From NCBI GenBank assembly GCA_024275485.1, contig JAJRZA010000050.1, positions 1-64,000 on the forward strand: a stretch of DNA of 64,000 nucleotides, given 5' to 3'. Origin of the DNA: Candidatus Krumholzibacteriota bacterium. GTDB taxonomy: Bacteria; Krumholzibacteriota; Krumholzibacteriia; LZORAL124-64-63. Below are positions 36,303 through 44,287 of the stretch, one piece after another (positions within the stretch are counted from its first letter, which is position 1; each line of letters begins with the position of its first letter). Both the position numbers and the translations under genes were made by a program. The notes beneath the pieces are model-generated. The model saw nothing but the letters and a program-made list of their open reading frames with translations. It made no database searches and had not been told where the DNA came from.

Positions 36303-36326
36303 GTTGCCTCCTGAATCCTTCTTTTG

Positions 36327-36354
36327 CAAAAATGGGCGGCCCATTGGACCGCCC
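36327..36354 (-). terminator. Hairpin with T-run between spt and bcerS
   Basis: Read on the - strand, GGGCGGTCC-AAT-GGGCCGCCC (36354-36334) forms a 9-bp stem with one G-U pair and a 3-base loop, followed by ATTTTTGC. It is a textbook intrinsic terminator inside a same-strand gene pair, 25 bases before the bcerS start codon. It may attenuate transcription rather than end it, because no promoter fits in the remaining space. Confidence 0.7.
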
Positions 36355-36386
36355 GAAATTCCCACTGACCGCAGAAAGGGCGGAGT

Positions 36387-37571
36387 CTAGCTCTCCACAA
36401 TTTCCAGCTCGCGGCCCACACGGGCCATGATGTCCATGGCTTTGTGGATCTCATCTTCGGTGTGGGTGGCCATCAAACTCAATCGGATCAGGGCGTTGCC
36501 TTTTTCCACCGCCGGGCTGACCACCGGGTTTACAAAAACACCTTCTTCGGCCATGCGGCTGCACATCTGGAAGGCAGCCATGTCGTCGCCGACCACCGCC
36601 GGGATGATGGGTGTCTCGCTGGGACCAGTATCGAAGCCGGCTTCCTTCAGACGCTCGCGCATGAGGTCGTTGTTGTGCCAGAGGGCATCGTGCCGCCAGG
36701 TTTCTTCAATCATCACATCAATTGCCGCAGATACCGAAGCCACCGATGCGGGGGGCATGCTGGCCGAGAACATCAGGGCCCGGCTGTGGTGCTGGATGAA
36801 ATGCATGACATCTTCGTCGCCTGCAACAAAGCCACCCACGGAGGCAAGAGACTTGCTGAAGGTTCCCATAATCAGACCAGCTTCGTCGGTGAGCCCGAAG
36901 TGGTTGCAGGTGCCACGGCCGTGGTCGCCCAATACGCCAACACCATGGGCGTCGTCCACCATCAGGAAAGCATCGTATTTTTGGCAAAGTTTGACGATTT
37001 CCGGGAGTTTGGCAATGTCGCCCTCCATGGAAAAAACACCGTCGACGATGACCAGCTTGTTGGAATCATTCTCGCTTTTGAGGACCAGCTCCAGGTTTTC
37101 CATGTCGTTGTGACGGAATTTGCGCACATCGGCAAAGCTGAGGCGGGCGCCGTCGATGATTGAAGCATGATCGGTGCGATCGACGATGATGGTTTCCTTG
37201 CGGGTCACCAAAGAGCTCAGCACTCCCTGGTTGACCATGAAACCGGTGGAGAAAACCAGGGCTTTTTCTTTGCCCACCAGATTGGCCAGCTTTTCTTCCA
37301 GCTCGATATGAATGTCCAGGGTTCCATTGAGGAAGCGGCTGCCCGCACAACCAGTGCCGTATTTTGCCACAGCGGCGGAGGCGGCTTCCTTCACTTTGGG
37401 ATGGTTGGTCAAACCCAGGTAGTTGTTGCTACCCAACATGATGATTTCCCGCCCTTGATACTTGACGGTATTTTCCTGGGCAGATTCAATTACTCGAAAA
37501 TAATTGTAGAAATCAGCAGCCATCAAATCCTTGGCTGTCGTGAAGTTGTTGACCTTGTCCAGCAGACCCAT
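36387..37571 (-). CDS. spt: Serine palmitoyltransferase (alpha-oxoamine synthase family)
   Basis: This PLP enzyme would join serine with a fatty acyl thioester to give 3-ketosphinganine, the first step to sphingolipids. Lys240 in GTFSKSLASVGG is the PLP lysine; DDAHGVGVLG and DRTDHASIIDG are cofactor contacts. LGSNNYLGLTNHPKV and GTGCAGSRFLNGTLDIH match Bacteroidetes-type SPT closely. Kbl and BioF belong to the same family, but the N-terminal FYNYFRVIES start and the downstream genes favour SPT. ATG 37571 is preferred (394 residues) over upstream codons. Confidence 0.87.
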   Translation of the reverse strand: MGLLDKVNNFTTAKDLMAADFYNYFRVIESAQENTVKYQGREIIMLGSNNYLGLTNHPKVKEAASAAVAKYGTGCAGSRFLNGTLDIHIELEEKLANLVGKEKALVFSTGFMVNQGVLSSLVTRKETIIVDRTDHASIIDGARLSFADVRKFRHNDMENLELVLKSENDSNKLVIVDGVFSMEGDIAKLPEIVKLCQKYDAFLMVDDAHGVGVLGDHGRGTCNHFGLTDEAGLIMGTFSKSLASVGGFVAGDEDVMHFIQHHSRALMFSASMPPASVASVSAAIDVMIEETWRHDALWHNNDLMRERLKEAGFDTGPSETPIIPAVVGDDMAAFQMCSRMAEEGVFVNPVVSPAVEKGNALIRLSLMATHTEDEIHKAMDIMARVGRELEIVES

Positions 37572-37641
37572 GGGCACCATTCCTTGCAATACAAAACCAG
37601 CGAGGGCAATGGATGCCCCGCGCGATGGTAACAGGACTTTG

Positions 37642-37670
37642 AAAATAGCTTCTAACCTTAGATACGACAA
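37642..37670 (-). promoter_or_regulatory. Candidate promoter of the ceramide cluster
   Basis: On the - strand TTGTCG (37670-37665), a 17-base spacer and TATTTT (37647-37642) match the sigma70 pattern at 4 of 6 bases each. It lies about 70 bp before the spt start, in the gap after amrA. Weak but well spaced. Confidence 0.35.
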
Positions 37671-37681
37671 CTAGAAATCAC

Positions 37682-38242
37682 CTAAAAGATTTGGGCCTCG
37701 AATACCCTGAACTTAGCTCCCTGCTGCCATTCCAGGCGGCCCAATCCTGCTTTGAGGGCCAACTGGGTCAGGGTGGTGTCCAGATCCCATCCCTGTTCCG
37801 TGGCCACCTGGGGTAAAAATACCGCCTGTCGACCATTTTTCTCCATCAAGATACCGTGCCTCCCAACCTGAATTTCCAGGTATGACGGCACATCCCGCAG
37901 GGGGGTGAGCACTGAAACCTCGATCTCCAGACCGGATAATTCATGGACTTGAAGCGGTGGAAATCGGGGATCACCCACCGCGGCGCTGCGCCCGTTGTCG
38001 GCCACGGCCGTTGCCAGGGGTTTGAAACCCTCGATGTAGCCGATGCATCCCCTCAGCCGTTTCTGTGAAGTCAGAGTTACAAAGGCTCCTCGATTTTCCG
38101 TCAAAAGGCCATCAAGAGGCAATCCGGCTGCATCAGCTAGGATTTGCACATCAGGGGGAGGGTCGCCAATGGCTGCGGCGGCCACCGCCTGCCGGGCCAC
38201 TTCCTGCAGAAATGTCTGTTGTTGTTCGGTCAGTTGGCTCAT
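37682..38242 (-). CDS. amrA: AMMECR1-domain protein (AmmeMemoRadiSam system protein A)
   Basis: The 186-residue product is a single AMMECR1 domain with the hallmark LRGCIGYIEG, then DPRFPPLQVHELSGLEIEVS and VFLPQVATEQGWD. The biochemical role is not established; the family often travels with a MEMO protein and a radical SAM enzyme. ATG 38242 overlaps the amrB TGA by 4 bp. No radical SAM partner is in this window. Confidence 0.9.
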   Translation of the reverse strand: MSQLTEQQQTFLQEVARQAVAAAAIGDPPPDVQILADAAGLPLDGLLTENRGAFVTLTSQKRLRGCIGYIEGFKPLATAVADNGRSAAVGDPRFPPLQVHELSGLEIEVSVLTPLRDVPSYLEIQVGRHGILMEKNGRQAVFLPQVATEQGWDLDTTLTQLALKAGLGRLEWQQGAKFRVFEAQIF

Positions 38243-39108
38243 GTGATCTGCTTTCCATCGGTCAGCAACAAGGTTGCGTAACTGACACTGAATGAGTAGT
38301 CGCCATCTTTGTCTGCGCTGCGGCCATAATCCAGCAGAGCTGCTTCGTATCCCGAAGGTGGCCCGTCGCCAAGGGCCACACAGCAGGCGGCCAGGCCACA
38401 CATGGTGATGCCCGTGTCCCGTCCATATTGCAACAGTCCGTCCACATCGCCGCCCAAAATTTTCAGGATGGCACCGGAATCAAGCCTTTCCAAGGCCATG
38501 GGAACATCTTCGGTGAATGGAACATAGCCAAAAGAGGGGCCGTAGTGGGTGAAATCGCTGGAGACCAGAAGCAGGTTGTTTTCACCCATGGTTTGCTTCA
38601 AAACCAGGCCGGCTCGGGTCAGGGCGGCTGGGCTCGACATGGGCACGAGCATCGGCACAATGGTCGGCGAAACATCAGACCAGGTCCGTTGGATAAAAGG
38701 CAGGACAATTTCGATGGCATGTTCTTCGGCGTGGGCGGCAGGGTTCAGGGAAAAACCGGTTTCTTTGGCTAATCGGTTCACCATTTCAGTGTCGATGAGA
38801 ACCTCCCCGAGAGGGGTGGCAAAGGCTGATTCCTCCGGCAGGGCTATTTCATTCAAGGCAACCCGATGATTTGGCGCCAGAATGATGATGTTGTCAGGCC
38901 GCCAATCCCCCAAAAGACCAAACAAGCGCCCGGCCACAGGGCCGCAGTGTACATGTCCTGCGTGGGGTGTGACGGCCAGCCAAGGCTTCCCAACAGGCAT
39001 TTGGGCGGGATCTGATCCTGCGAGGAAGCGATCCACCGAAGCGGACAAATCATTTGGATCAGCCGGATACCAGGAGCCGCTCAAGACGGGAGGTCGTACC
39101 ATTGTCAT
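38239..39108 (-). CDS. amrB: MEMO-family protein (AmmeMemoRadiSam system protein B)
   Basis: The 289-residue product has the MEMO pattern: RPPVLSGSWYPADP at the start, TPHAGHVHCGPVAGRLFG with conserved histidines, FTHYGPSFGYVPF and the C-terminal DYSFSVSYATLLL. The fold resembles extradiol dioxygenases. GGGAG 6 bases before ATG 39108 decides the start over the longer open frame from 39159. It is coupled to amrA. Confidence 0.9.
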   Translation of the reverse strand: MTMVRPPVLSGSWYPADPNDLSASVDRFLAGSDPAQMPVGKPWLAVTPHAGHVHCGPVAGRLFGLLGDWRPDNIIILAPNHRVALNEIALPEESAFATPLGEVLIDTEMVNRLAKETGFSLNPAAHAEEHAIEIVLPFIQRTWSDVSPTIVPMLVPMSSPAALTRAGLVLKQTMGENNLLLVSSDFTHYGPSFGYVPFTEDVPMALERLDSGAILKILGGDVDGLLQYGRDTGITMCGLAACCVALGDGPPSGYEAALLDYGRSADKDGDYSFSVSYATLLLTDGKQIT

Positions 39109-39219
39109 CAATCTCTCCCTATTTGGAGTTGTTGTGAAAAATCCCTGTTGGAAACCCACGGTTTGGACTCTATCATATATTCAAGTGCACACAACACCCA
39201 CTGCCACAAGGAGGGCAAG

Positions 39220-39564
39220 TTGAAAATCAAGCAGTCACTGCAGGGCGAGATCATGATTTTGCATGTTTCAGGTAAAATCATGGGTGGTCCCGATCACGAG
39301 AAATTCCAGGGTGAGATCAAGGAACTGATCTCCCAGGGTCATGTGGATGTCCTGTTGAACATGTCCAAGGTCAGTTGGGTCAACTCCACTGGTTTGGGCA
39401 TTTTAGTTTCGGCTTTCCATACCCTGAAGAAAAATAGTGGCCGGCTAAAGATTTGCGAAGTGAATGATCGCATCGACAACATCCTGAACGTGGCCCAGTT
39501 GAAACTGGTCTTTGAAACCTACGAAAAATGCGATGAGGCTTTGGCTTCCTTCAGTCAGGATTAA
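39220..39564 (+). CDS. STAS-domain anti-sigma factor antagonist
   Basis: The 114-residue protein is one STAS domain: IMILHVSGKIMGG, DVLLNMSKVSWVNSTGLGIL with the phosphorylatable Ser of NSTGLG, and INDNILNV-like helix near the end (IDNILNVAQLKLVFETY). Such proteins bind anti-sigma kinases. No RsbW-like kinase is nearby. The TTG start at 39220 has AGGAGG 5 bases upstream. It runs into the Nudix gene with a TAATG junction. It is the intact relative of the broken STAS gene at 27177. Confidence 0.9.
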   Translation: MKIKQSLQGEIMILHVSGKIMGGPDHEKFQGEIKELISQGHVDVLLNMSKVSWVNSTGLGILVSAFHTLKKNSGRLKICEVNDRIDNILNVAQLKLVFETYEKCDEALASFSQD

Positions 39565-40058
39565 TGGTCGTGGGTGAAAGCACTGAACAATTCAGCCAGG
39601 CAGGCCAGGAACAGGGAACCATCTACCGCAATCCTGCCCTGACGGTGGATGCTGTGGTTCTGCATCGGCAAAACCACTTCCAGGACAGCGAGGCCTGCAG
39701 TGTCCTGTTGATCAAAAGAGGGCAGGATCCTTTTCAGGGTCGCCACGCCCTTCCCGGTGGGTTTGTGGACTATGGCGAAGACATCGACTTGGCCATCAGT
39801 CGGGAAATCAAAGAAGAAACCGGATTGGAAGGATTGCCTTTTCGGCAGTTCCGAACCTTCGGTAAACCTGGTCGCGATCCCCGCGGGCATACGGTCTCGG
39901 TGGTCTATGTGGCCATGGTCATTGGCGAACGGCCCGAGGTTGTCGGTGGCGACGATGCTGCCGAAGCGGAATGGTTCCCTATTTCGCGGTTGCCGGACCT
40001 GGCCTTTGATCACGCCCAGATTCTGGAAAAGGTGTTCGAGGCACTTAAAATCTGTTGA
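39564..40058 (+). CDS. Nudix hydrolase
   Basis: The 164-residue protein has a full Nudix box: GGFVDYGEDIDLAISREI followed by KEETGL, with the REXXEE metal ligands. YVAMVIGERPEVVGGDDAAE is like that of ADP-ribose or NADH pyrophosphatases, but the substrate cannot be set by sequence. Its ATG shares a base with the STAS stop. Confidence 0.9.
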   Translation: MVVGESTEQFSQAGQEQGTIYRNPALTVDAVVLHRQNHFQDSEACSVLLIKRGQDPFQGRHALPGGFVDYGEDIDLAISREIKEETGLEGLPFRQFRTFGKPGRDPRGHTVSVVYVAMVIGERPEVVGGDDAAEAEWFPISRLPDLAFDHAQILEKVFEALKIC

Positions 40059-40128
40059 TTCAATTTGTTCGATAAATGTCTGTCCCTGAACAGTGAAAAG
40101 ATCCTTATGGGATCCGGAGGAAGTGATA

Positions 40129-41196
40129 GTGAGTTCCAAACTCAATACAGGCGTGGTGATGGAGGCTCTAAAGCAGGTTATGGTGCCCGGGACCCAGGTA
40201 AGCGTGGTTTCCATCGACCTGATCGGTGAGGTAAAAGTCACCGGTGGCGAGGTCTACGTCACGGTAGTGCGCACCAGCGAAAAAGAAGAAACCATCAACC
40301 AGGTTCGCCAGGAAGTGGCCGACAAATGCAGCGCCTTGCCGGGAGTATTGTCGGTGAAAGTGGAGATTGACGACCGTGGTGGAAATAAGGCTCCCGCCGG
40401 TCCCCACGGGCACTCCACCGATCCTTTTGCCGACCGTGCCGGCTTGCCCGGCGTCAAGAAAATCATTGCCGTGGCCAGTGCCAAGGGTGGCGTGGGCAAG
40501 AGTTCCGTGGCCGTGAATCTGGCTTTGGCGATGCGGGACAAGGGTCACAAGGTGGGACTGATGGATGCCGATGTCTACGGACCCAGCGTACCGACCATGC
40601 TGGGTACCAACGAAGCCCCCGCAGCCACCGCCGACCGCAAAATTCATCCCATCAATAGCCACGGGTTGCAGGTTATCAGCATGGGCATGCTGATGCCTCC
40701 GGAACAGGCTGTGATCTGGCGCGGTCCGCTGGTCATGTCCGCCATCAAGCAGTTCCTGCAGGATGTGCTTTGGAACGACCTGGATTTCCTGATTATCGAC
40801 ATGCCTCCCGGAACCGGCGACGCCCAGTTGACCCTGGTGCAAACCGTGCCCCTGAGCGGGGTGGTCATGGTCACCACTCCCCAGGAAGTGGCCCTGGCCG
40901 ACGTTCGTCGCGGCATCACAATGTTCGTCAAGGTAGAGGTGCCGGTGCTTGGTATTGTGGAGAACATGAGTTACTTCATCTGCCCTGAAACCGACAAGAA
41001 ATACGACATCTTCGGCAGTGGCGGCGGCGCGGCGGTGGCCAAGCAATACAACCTGCCTCTGCTGGCCGAAATCCCCATCGACCCTGCCATTCGCATCGGT
41101 GGCGATGAGGGTAAACCCGCAGTGGAGATTGATGGGTCATCTATTCAGAAAGCGTTCCACCAGTTGGCTGTCAAGGTGGCGGAATTGGCTGGCTAG
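40129..41196 (+). CDS. apbC: Mrp/NBP35-type iron-sulfur carrier ATPase
   Basis: The 355-residue protein joins an N-terminal DUF59 (MIP18-like) domain, residues 1-85, with a P-loop ATPase. The deviant Walker A is SAKGGVGKSS; IIDMPPGTGDAQLT and a late MSYFICPETD with Cys follow. The family carries Fe-S clusters to apoproteins. The usual CXXC near the C-terminus is reduced to a single visible Cys. The GTG at 40129 is favoured because GGAGG lies 8 bases upstream; GTG 40123 is too close. Confidence 0.92.
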   Translation: MSSKLNTGVVMEALKQVMVPGTQVSVVSIDLIGEVKVTGGEVYVTVVRTSEKEETINQVRQEVADKCSALPGVLSVKVEIDDRGGNKAPAGPHGHSTDPFADRAGLPGVKKIIAVASAKGGVGKSSVAVNLALAMRDKGHKVGLMDADVYGPSVPTMLGTNEAPAATADRKIHPINSHGLQVISMGMLMPPEQAVIWRGPLVMSAIKQFLQDVLWNDLDFLIIDMPPGTGDAQLTLVQTVPLSGVVMVTTPQEVALADVRRGITMFVKVEVPVLGIVENMSYFICPETDKKYDIFGSGGGAAVAKQYNLPLLAEIPIDPAIRIGGDEGKPAVEIDGSSIQKAFHQLAVKVAELAG

Positions 41197-41240
41197 TTGG
41201 CTGGATGATTCAGCGTAAGTTGGTTTTGTGGAATGATAAA

Positions 41241-41271
41241 AGCAGTGCCTCTTTTGGGGTGCTGCTTTTTT
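41241..41271 (+). terminator. Intrinsic terminator after the Mrp gene
   Basis: AGCAGTGCC (41241-41249) pairs with GGTGCTGCT (41258-41266) using two G-U pairs, then T-run to 41271. It ends the STAS-Nudix-Mrp unit. Confidence 0.8.
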
Positions 41272-41307
41272 GGTGGGATGGAATTGGTATTGCGTTGATT
41301 CGGTTGG

Positions 41308-42849
41308 CTAGTCTGAATACCCAAGATCCCGCAACCGTTGGCGCACCGTATCGTCAAGATCATCCCAACTCTCATCAGAAGAGCTACCACCGTCAGCGCC
41401 GGTTCCCGAATCCTGCCATAGGGTGAGCACACCCTGGAGTCGAACCACCACTTCGGAGTTGGAGGATTGAACATCCGATTTTTCATCGGGGTCGCCCTGC
41501 AAATCAAATAGGGCAAGGACAAACCCATCCCGTCGGGCGATCATCTTCCAATGCCCCTGGCGAATGGCCACCAGATCAGGACCAAAGGCGATGGCTTCGG
41601 CCAGGATAATACGATTGTTTTCATCGGCACCTGACAAGTGGCTGAATGGTGAATCCGCAGCCTGGGAACAACCCTGGAGCAAACCCGCCAGATTGCCGGA
41701 AAGCGACTCCAACCGCGTCTGCAAAACCGGCTGTTGCAAAGGCGGCAACTTCAGCCAGTCCAGTACGGTGGGGGTGAGGTCGCAAAGGGAAATGGGCTCC
41801 TGGCATTGTACACCCGCCTGCACTCCAGGACCCCAGGCCGCCCAGGGTACATGCAGCAACTCCTGAAAATGCGAGTGACCGTGCCCAATACCCCGGATTT
41901 CCCGTGGGTCATGATTCCATTGGCGGGCAAATTCCGCGTGGTCCAGGAATTCTTCCCCGTGGTCCGAAAAAACCGAAACCAGAGTCGAGTCGGCGAGCCG
42001 CCAATTTTCCAATTGCTCCTGAATTTGTCCAATGACGCGGTCAACACCACGGATGGTGGCATCGTATATGGCCAGCTTTGTTTTGACGGAATTTTGAGAC
42101 ACCGGTGAATCCGGATCATCCAGAAAACCCAGGTGTTGGTGGGGCGGCTCACCCCAGCGGGCAAAGGCTGCCAATTTTTCTGGATGGCTCAATTCCTCTT
42201 CGGTCAAGAACTTGGCCAAATCGTCCGCAGTCGGAGTGGTTGGTTCGTGCGGATCATTGAACAGGACAAAACAGAAAAATGGCTGATCGGCGTGGCGACG
42301 AATCCAGTCCTGGGCCATGCCAGCCAGATCTATGGCGGGCAGATTTTGGTACTCGTGGTGGTCAAAACTCTCGGCCAGCCCAAAGGCAAAAAACTGATTG
42401 GAGTAGAAAGCTGCCGTGCGGTAACCCAGTTTTTTCAGATGAGCCGCCAAAGTGACGATGCCGTCGTTCAACCGTCCGGGGGGTTGTTGATCCATGTTCC
42501 GCACTTCACCGGAGAGAACTCCTCCGTGCAAACCGGGCATCACTCCGGTCAAGGCACTGGTGAACGATGGCAGGGTCCAAGGCGCGGGGGCGGTGACCTC
42601 GGTGAAGATGGTGCCCCCGCCGGCCAATCGATCCAGATTTGGGCTGATGGGGCCGCCGCCGTATCCGCCAAAACCCAGGTGGTCGGCCCGCAGGGTATCA
42701 ATACCCAGCAGCAACAGATTGGCCGGACCCGGTCGCTCGGGCACAATTCGACTGGGCCGAAAAGCACGGCCCAGAGCCAGCTTCATCCTAAACAAACGAG
42801 CCTTGATCCTTGTTTTGCGAGTGAGTTTTTCAAACGGGTTGACGGGCAT
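41308..42849 (-). CDS. Sulfatase-superfamily hydrolase, Thr at the nucleophile position
   Basis: The 513-residue protein has the alkaline-phosphatase/sulfatase core: LLLLGIDTLRADHLG (metal Asp), the nucleophile region APWTLPSFTSALTG, FSDHGEEFLDH and GHGHSHFQELLHVP. True sulfatases have Cys or Ser in CXPSR; here Thr (TLPSF) occupies that site, as in phosphoethanolamine or glycerol-phosphate transferases. No signal peptide is visible, so it may be cytoplasmic. ATG 42849 is chosen; the open frame upstream to 42891 lacks a ribosome-binding site. Substrate unknown. Confidence 0.82.
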   Translation of the reverse strand: MPVNPFEKLTRKTRIKARLFRMKLALGRAFRPSRIVPERPGPANLLLLGIDTLRADHLGFGGYGGGPISPNLDRLAGGGTIFTEVTAPAPWTLPSFTSALTGVMPGLHGGVLSGEVRNMDQQPPGRLNDGIVTLAAHLKKLGYRTAAFYSNQFFAFGLAESFDHHEYQNLPAIDLAGMAQDWIRRHADQPFFCFVLFNDPHEPTTPTADDLAKFLTEEELSHPEKLAAFARWGEPPHQHLGFLDDPDSPVSQNSVKTKLAIYDATIRGVDRVIGQIQEQLENWRLADSTLVSVFSDHGEEFLDHAEFARQWNHDPREIRGIGHGHSHFQELLHVPWAAWGPGVQAGVQCQEPISLCDLTPTVLDWLKLPPLQQPVLQTRLESLSGNLAGLLQGCSQAADSPFSHLSGADENNRIILAEAIAFGPDLVAIRQGHWKMIARRDGFVLALFDLQGDPDEKSDVQSSNSEVVVRLQGVLTLWQDSGTGADGGSSSDESWDDLDDTVRQRLRDLGYSD

Positions 42850-42930
42850 GAATCTCTCTTTTTTGCGGGAGGTGGGGCTATTCAAACACACTTACTGGAC
42901 TCTGCCCATCGTGAACACTACCATTCGGGA

Positions 42931-43398
42931 ATGAAGTTGCTGGACTATACAACAGATAATGGCTTCCTGCCTCATATCAAGTGCACAAGTGTGGACGAGG
43001 CGGTGGCCCAGTTGGTTGAGGTGCTGGAAACATCCGGTGCGGTGACCGATGGAAAGAACCTGGCTGTGGAGGTCATGCGAAGGGAAAGGGAGGGCAGCAC
43101 CGCCATTGGTGGTGGCTTGGTATTACCTCATGCCCGCCATCAAGGAGTCAAAAGCATGAAGGTGGCGGTGGCCACTTTGGCTGAGCCCCTGGATATTCCG
43201 TCCGAAGACCACCAGCCTGTGGATATTGTCATTCTGTTGGTGGGGCCCGCCCATGACCCCCGTTTGATGCTCTGGGTGTTGGCCCGCTTGGCTCGGCTTG
43301 TAAAAAACAGAGATTTTCTGGATGATTTGCGGGGTGCCGAGACAGGTGTGGATCTCAGGAAAGTATTTGCCATGGCGGATGATCAGCGCAATGACTGA
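42931..43398 (+). CDS. PTS EIIA type-2 domain protein (orphan)
   Basis: The 155-residue product is a PtsN/fructose-type EIIA domain with the phosphorylation-site context GGGLVLPHARHQGVKSM and the ILLVGPAHDPRLMLWVLARLA strand-helix. No EI, HPr or EIIBC gene is nearby, suggesting a regulatory role. The frame is open for 266 codons upstream, but that part is antisense to the sulfatase-like gene and ignored. Confidence 0.85.
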   Translation: MKLLDYTTDNGFLPHIKCTSVDEAVAQLVEVLETSGAVTDGKNLAVEVMRREREGSTAIGGGLVLPHARHQGVKSMKVAVATLAEPLDIPSEDHQPVDIVILLVGPAHDPRLMLWVLARLARLVKNRDFLDDLRGAETGVDLRKVFAMADDQRND

Positions 43399-43444
43399 TG
43401 CAAAGCTGTGGGCGATCCCCGGGGCTTGGCCAGTTGTTCAGATA

Positions 43445-43978
43445 TCAAGAGTCTGTCGTAGACTCAAAGAAACTGGCTTTCACAACCGAAAAAATTATCC
43501 CGGACAATCCTAGAACACATAGGCCCGCACCTGGAATCGCCATAAAGGCGAGGGACTCCTTGGCAGCCCCGGTGCTGCCCAACCCGGGGGCGGTGAGTCC
43601 GGCAAAGAGCCAAAAAAGGGAATAAATGAGTGACCCGGAGCCAAAAGCCAATGCACTCAGTTTGGCAACCATTCCCAGTCGCCCAAAAAGAATCAGGGCC
43701 ATGATCGAAACCAGGGCAGAGGACCCAATTGCCCCGCCGTGGAGGTGGGCCCGCTTCAGGTATGACCACGATTTGTTGACAACCTTGTCCTTGGCGGAAA
43801 CATCTCCGTGATAAGCAGTCTGCAATGCCGAGGTTCCGGAATCATCCAGGTGAGCTTTGATTGAACTTTCTTTGGCACCAAAAGAAAGACCCAGGACAAA
43901 TCCAAAAAGAATCGTCATCAAGGCCAGACTAATTCCCATGGCCATGGTTTTGGGAATGTCCGAAACTATGGTGTTCAT
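43445..43978 (-). CDS. Small multi-pass membrane protein, unknown function
   Basis: The 177-residue product has four likely membrane helices: MAMGISLALMTILFGFVLGL, SALVSIMALILFG, LAFGSGSLIYSLFWLFAGL and GAGLCVLGLSGIIFSVV. The loop between helices 1 and 2 has SYLKRAHLHGGAIG. AGGAGG lies 9 bases before the ATG. I do not recognise a family with confidence. Confidence 0.75.
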   Translation of the reverse strand: MNTIVSDIPKTMAMGISLALMTILFGFVLGLSFGAKESSIKAHLDDSGTSALQTAYHGDVSAKDKVVNKSWSYLKRAHLHGGAIGSSALVSIMALILFGRLGMVAKLSALAFGSGSLIYSLFWLFAGLTAPGLGSTGAAKESLAFMAIPGAGLCVLGLSGIIFSVVKASFFESTTDS

Positions 43979-44287
43979 TGTTGTTGGTCCTCCTGCGGTT
44001 TGTTTGATTTGAGAAAGACGGTCAATCCACTCGACAATGGGTAGAGTAACGTGTTGACCCCCTTCACGTCACGATCATTTTTATCTTCATAGTTGAAGCT
44101 GATTTTCAATTACAAAATTATTCCAGACCGACTTGATTCCAATAATTTCCAAGAAAATGCCCAGGTGATCAGCCTGCTTCTTGACAAGAATAATCCACAC
44201 TTGAACCGCGCGTGATCCTGGGCTACTTTCTCTCTTCTACCCTGAAGTTGAACTTCATGCTAATTCCCCTTGAAGGGAGCTCTCTCA
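43979..44287. promoter_or_regulatory. Divergent intergenic region with palindromes
   Basis: The 309-bp gap separates the membrane protein gene from the lamin-tail operon. A perfect 7-1-7 palindrome TGAAGTT-G-AACTTCA lies at 44243-44257, 30 bp before the operon start, and a related CTTCA-TAGT-TGAAG lies at 44085-44098. TTGACA at 44181 has no matching -10. The shared TGAAG/CTTCA core suggests an operator; the binder is unknown. Confidence 0.4.

Noticed and set aside
42133-42930. Upstream extension of the EIIA reading frame
   Set aside because: The extension is antisense to the sulfatase-like gene and has no domain; the EIIA domain starts at ATG 42931.
44181-44209. TTGACA at 44181 as a promoter of the lamin-tail operon
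   Set aside because: No acceptable -10 hexamer lies 16-18 bases downstream.
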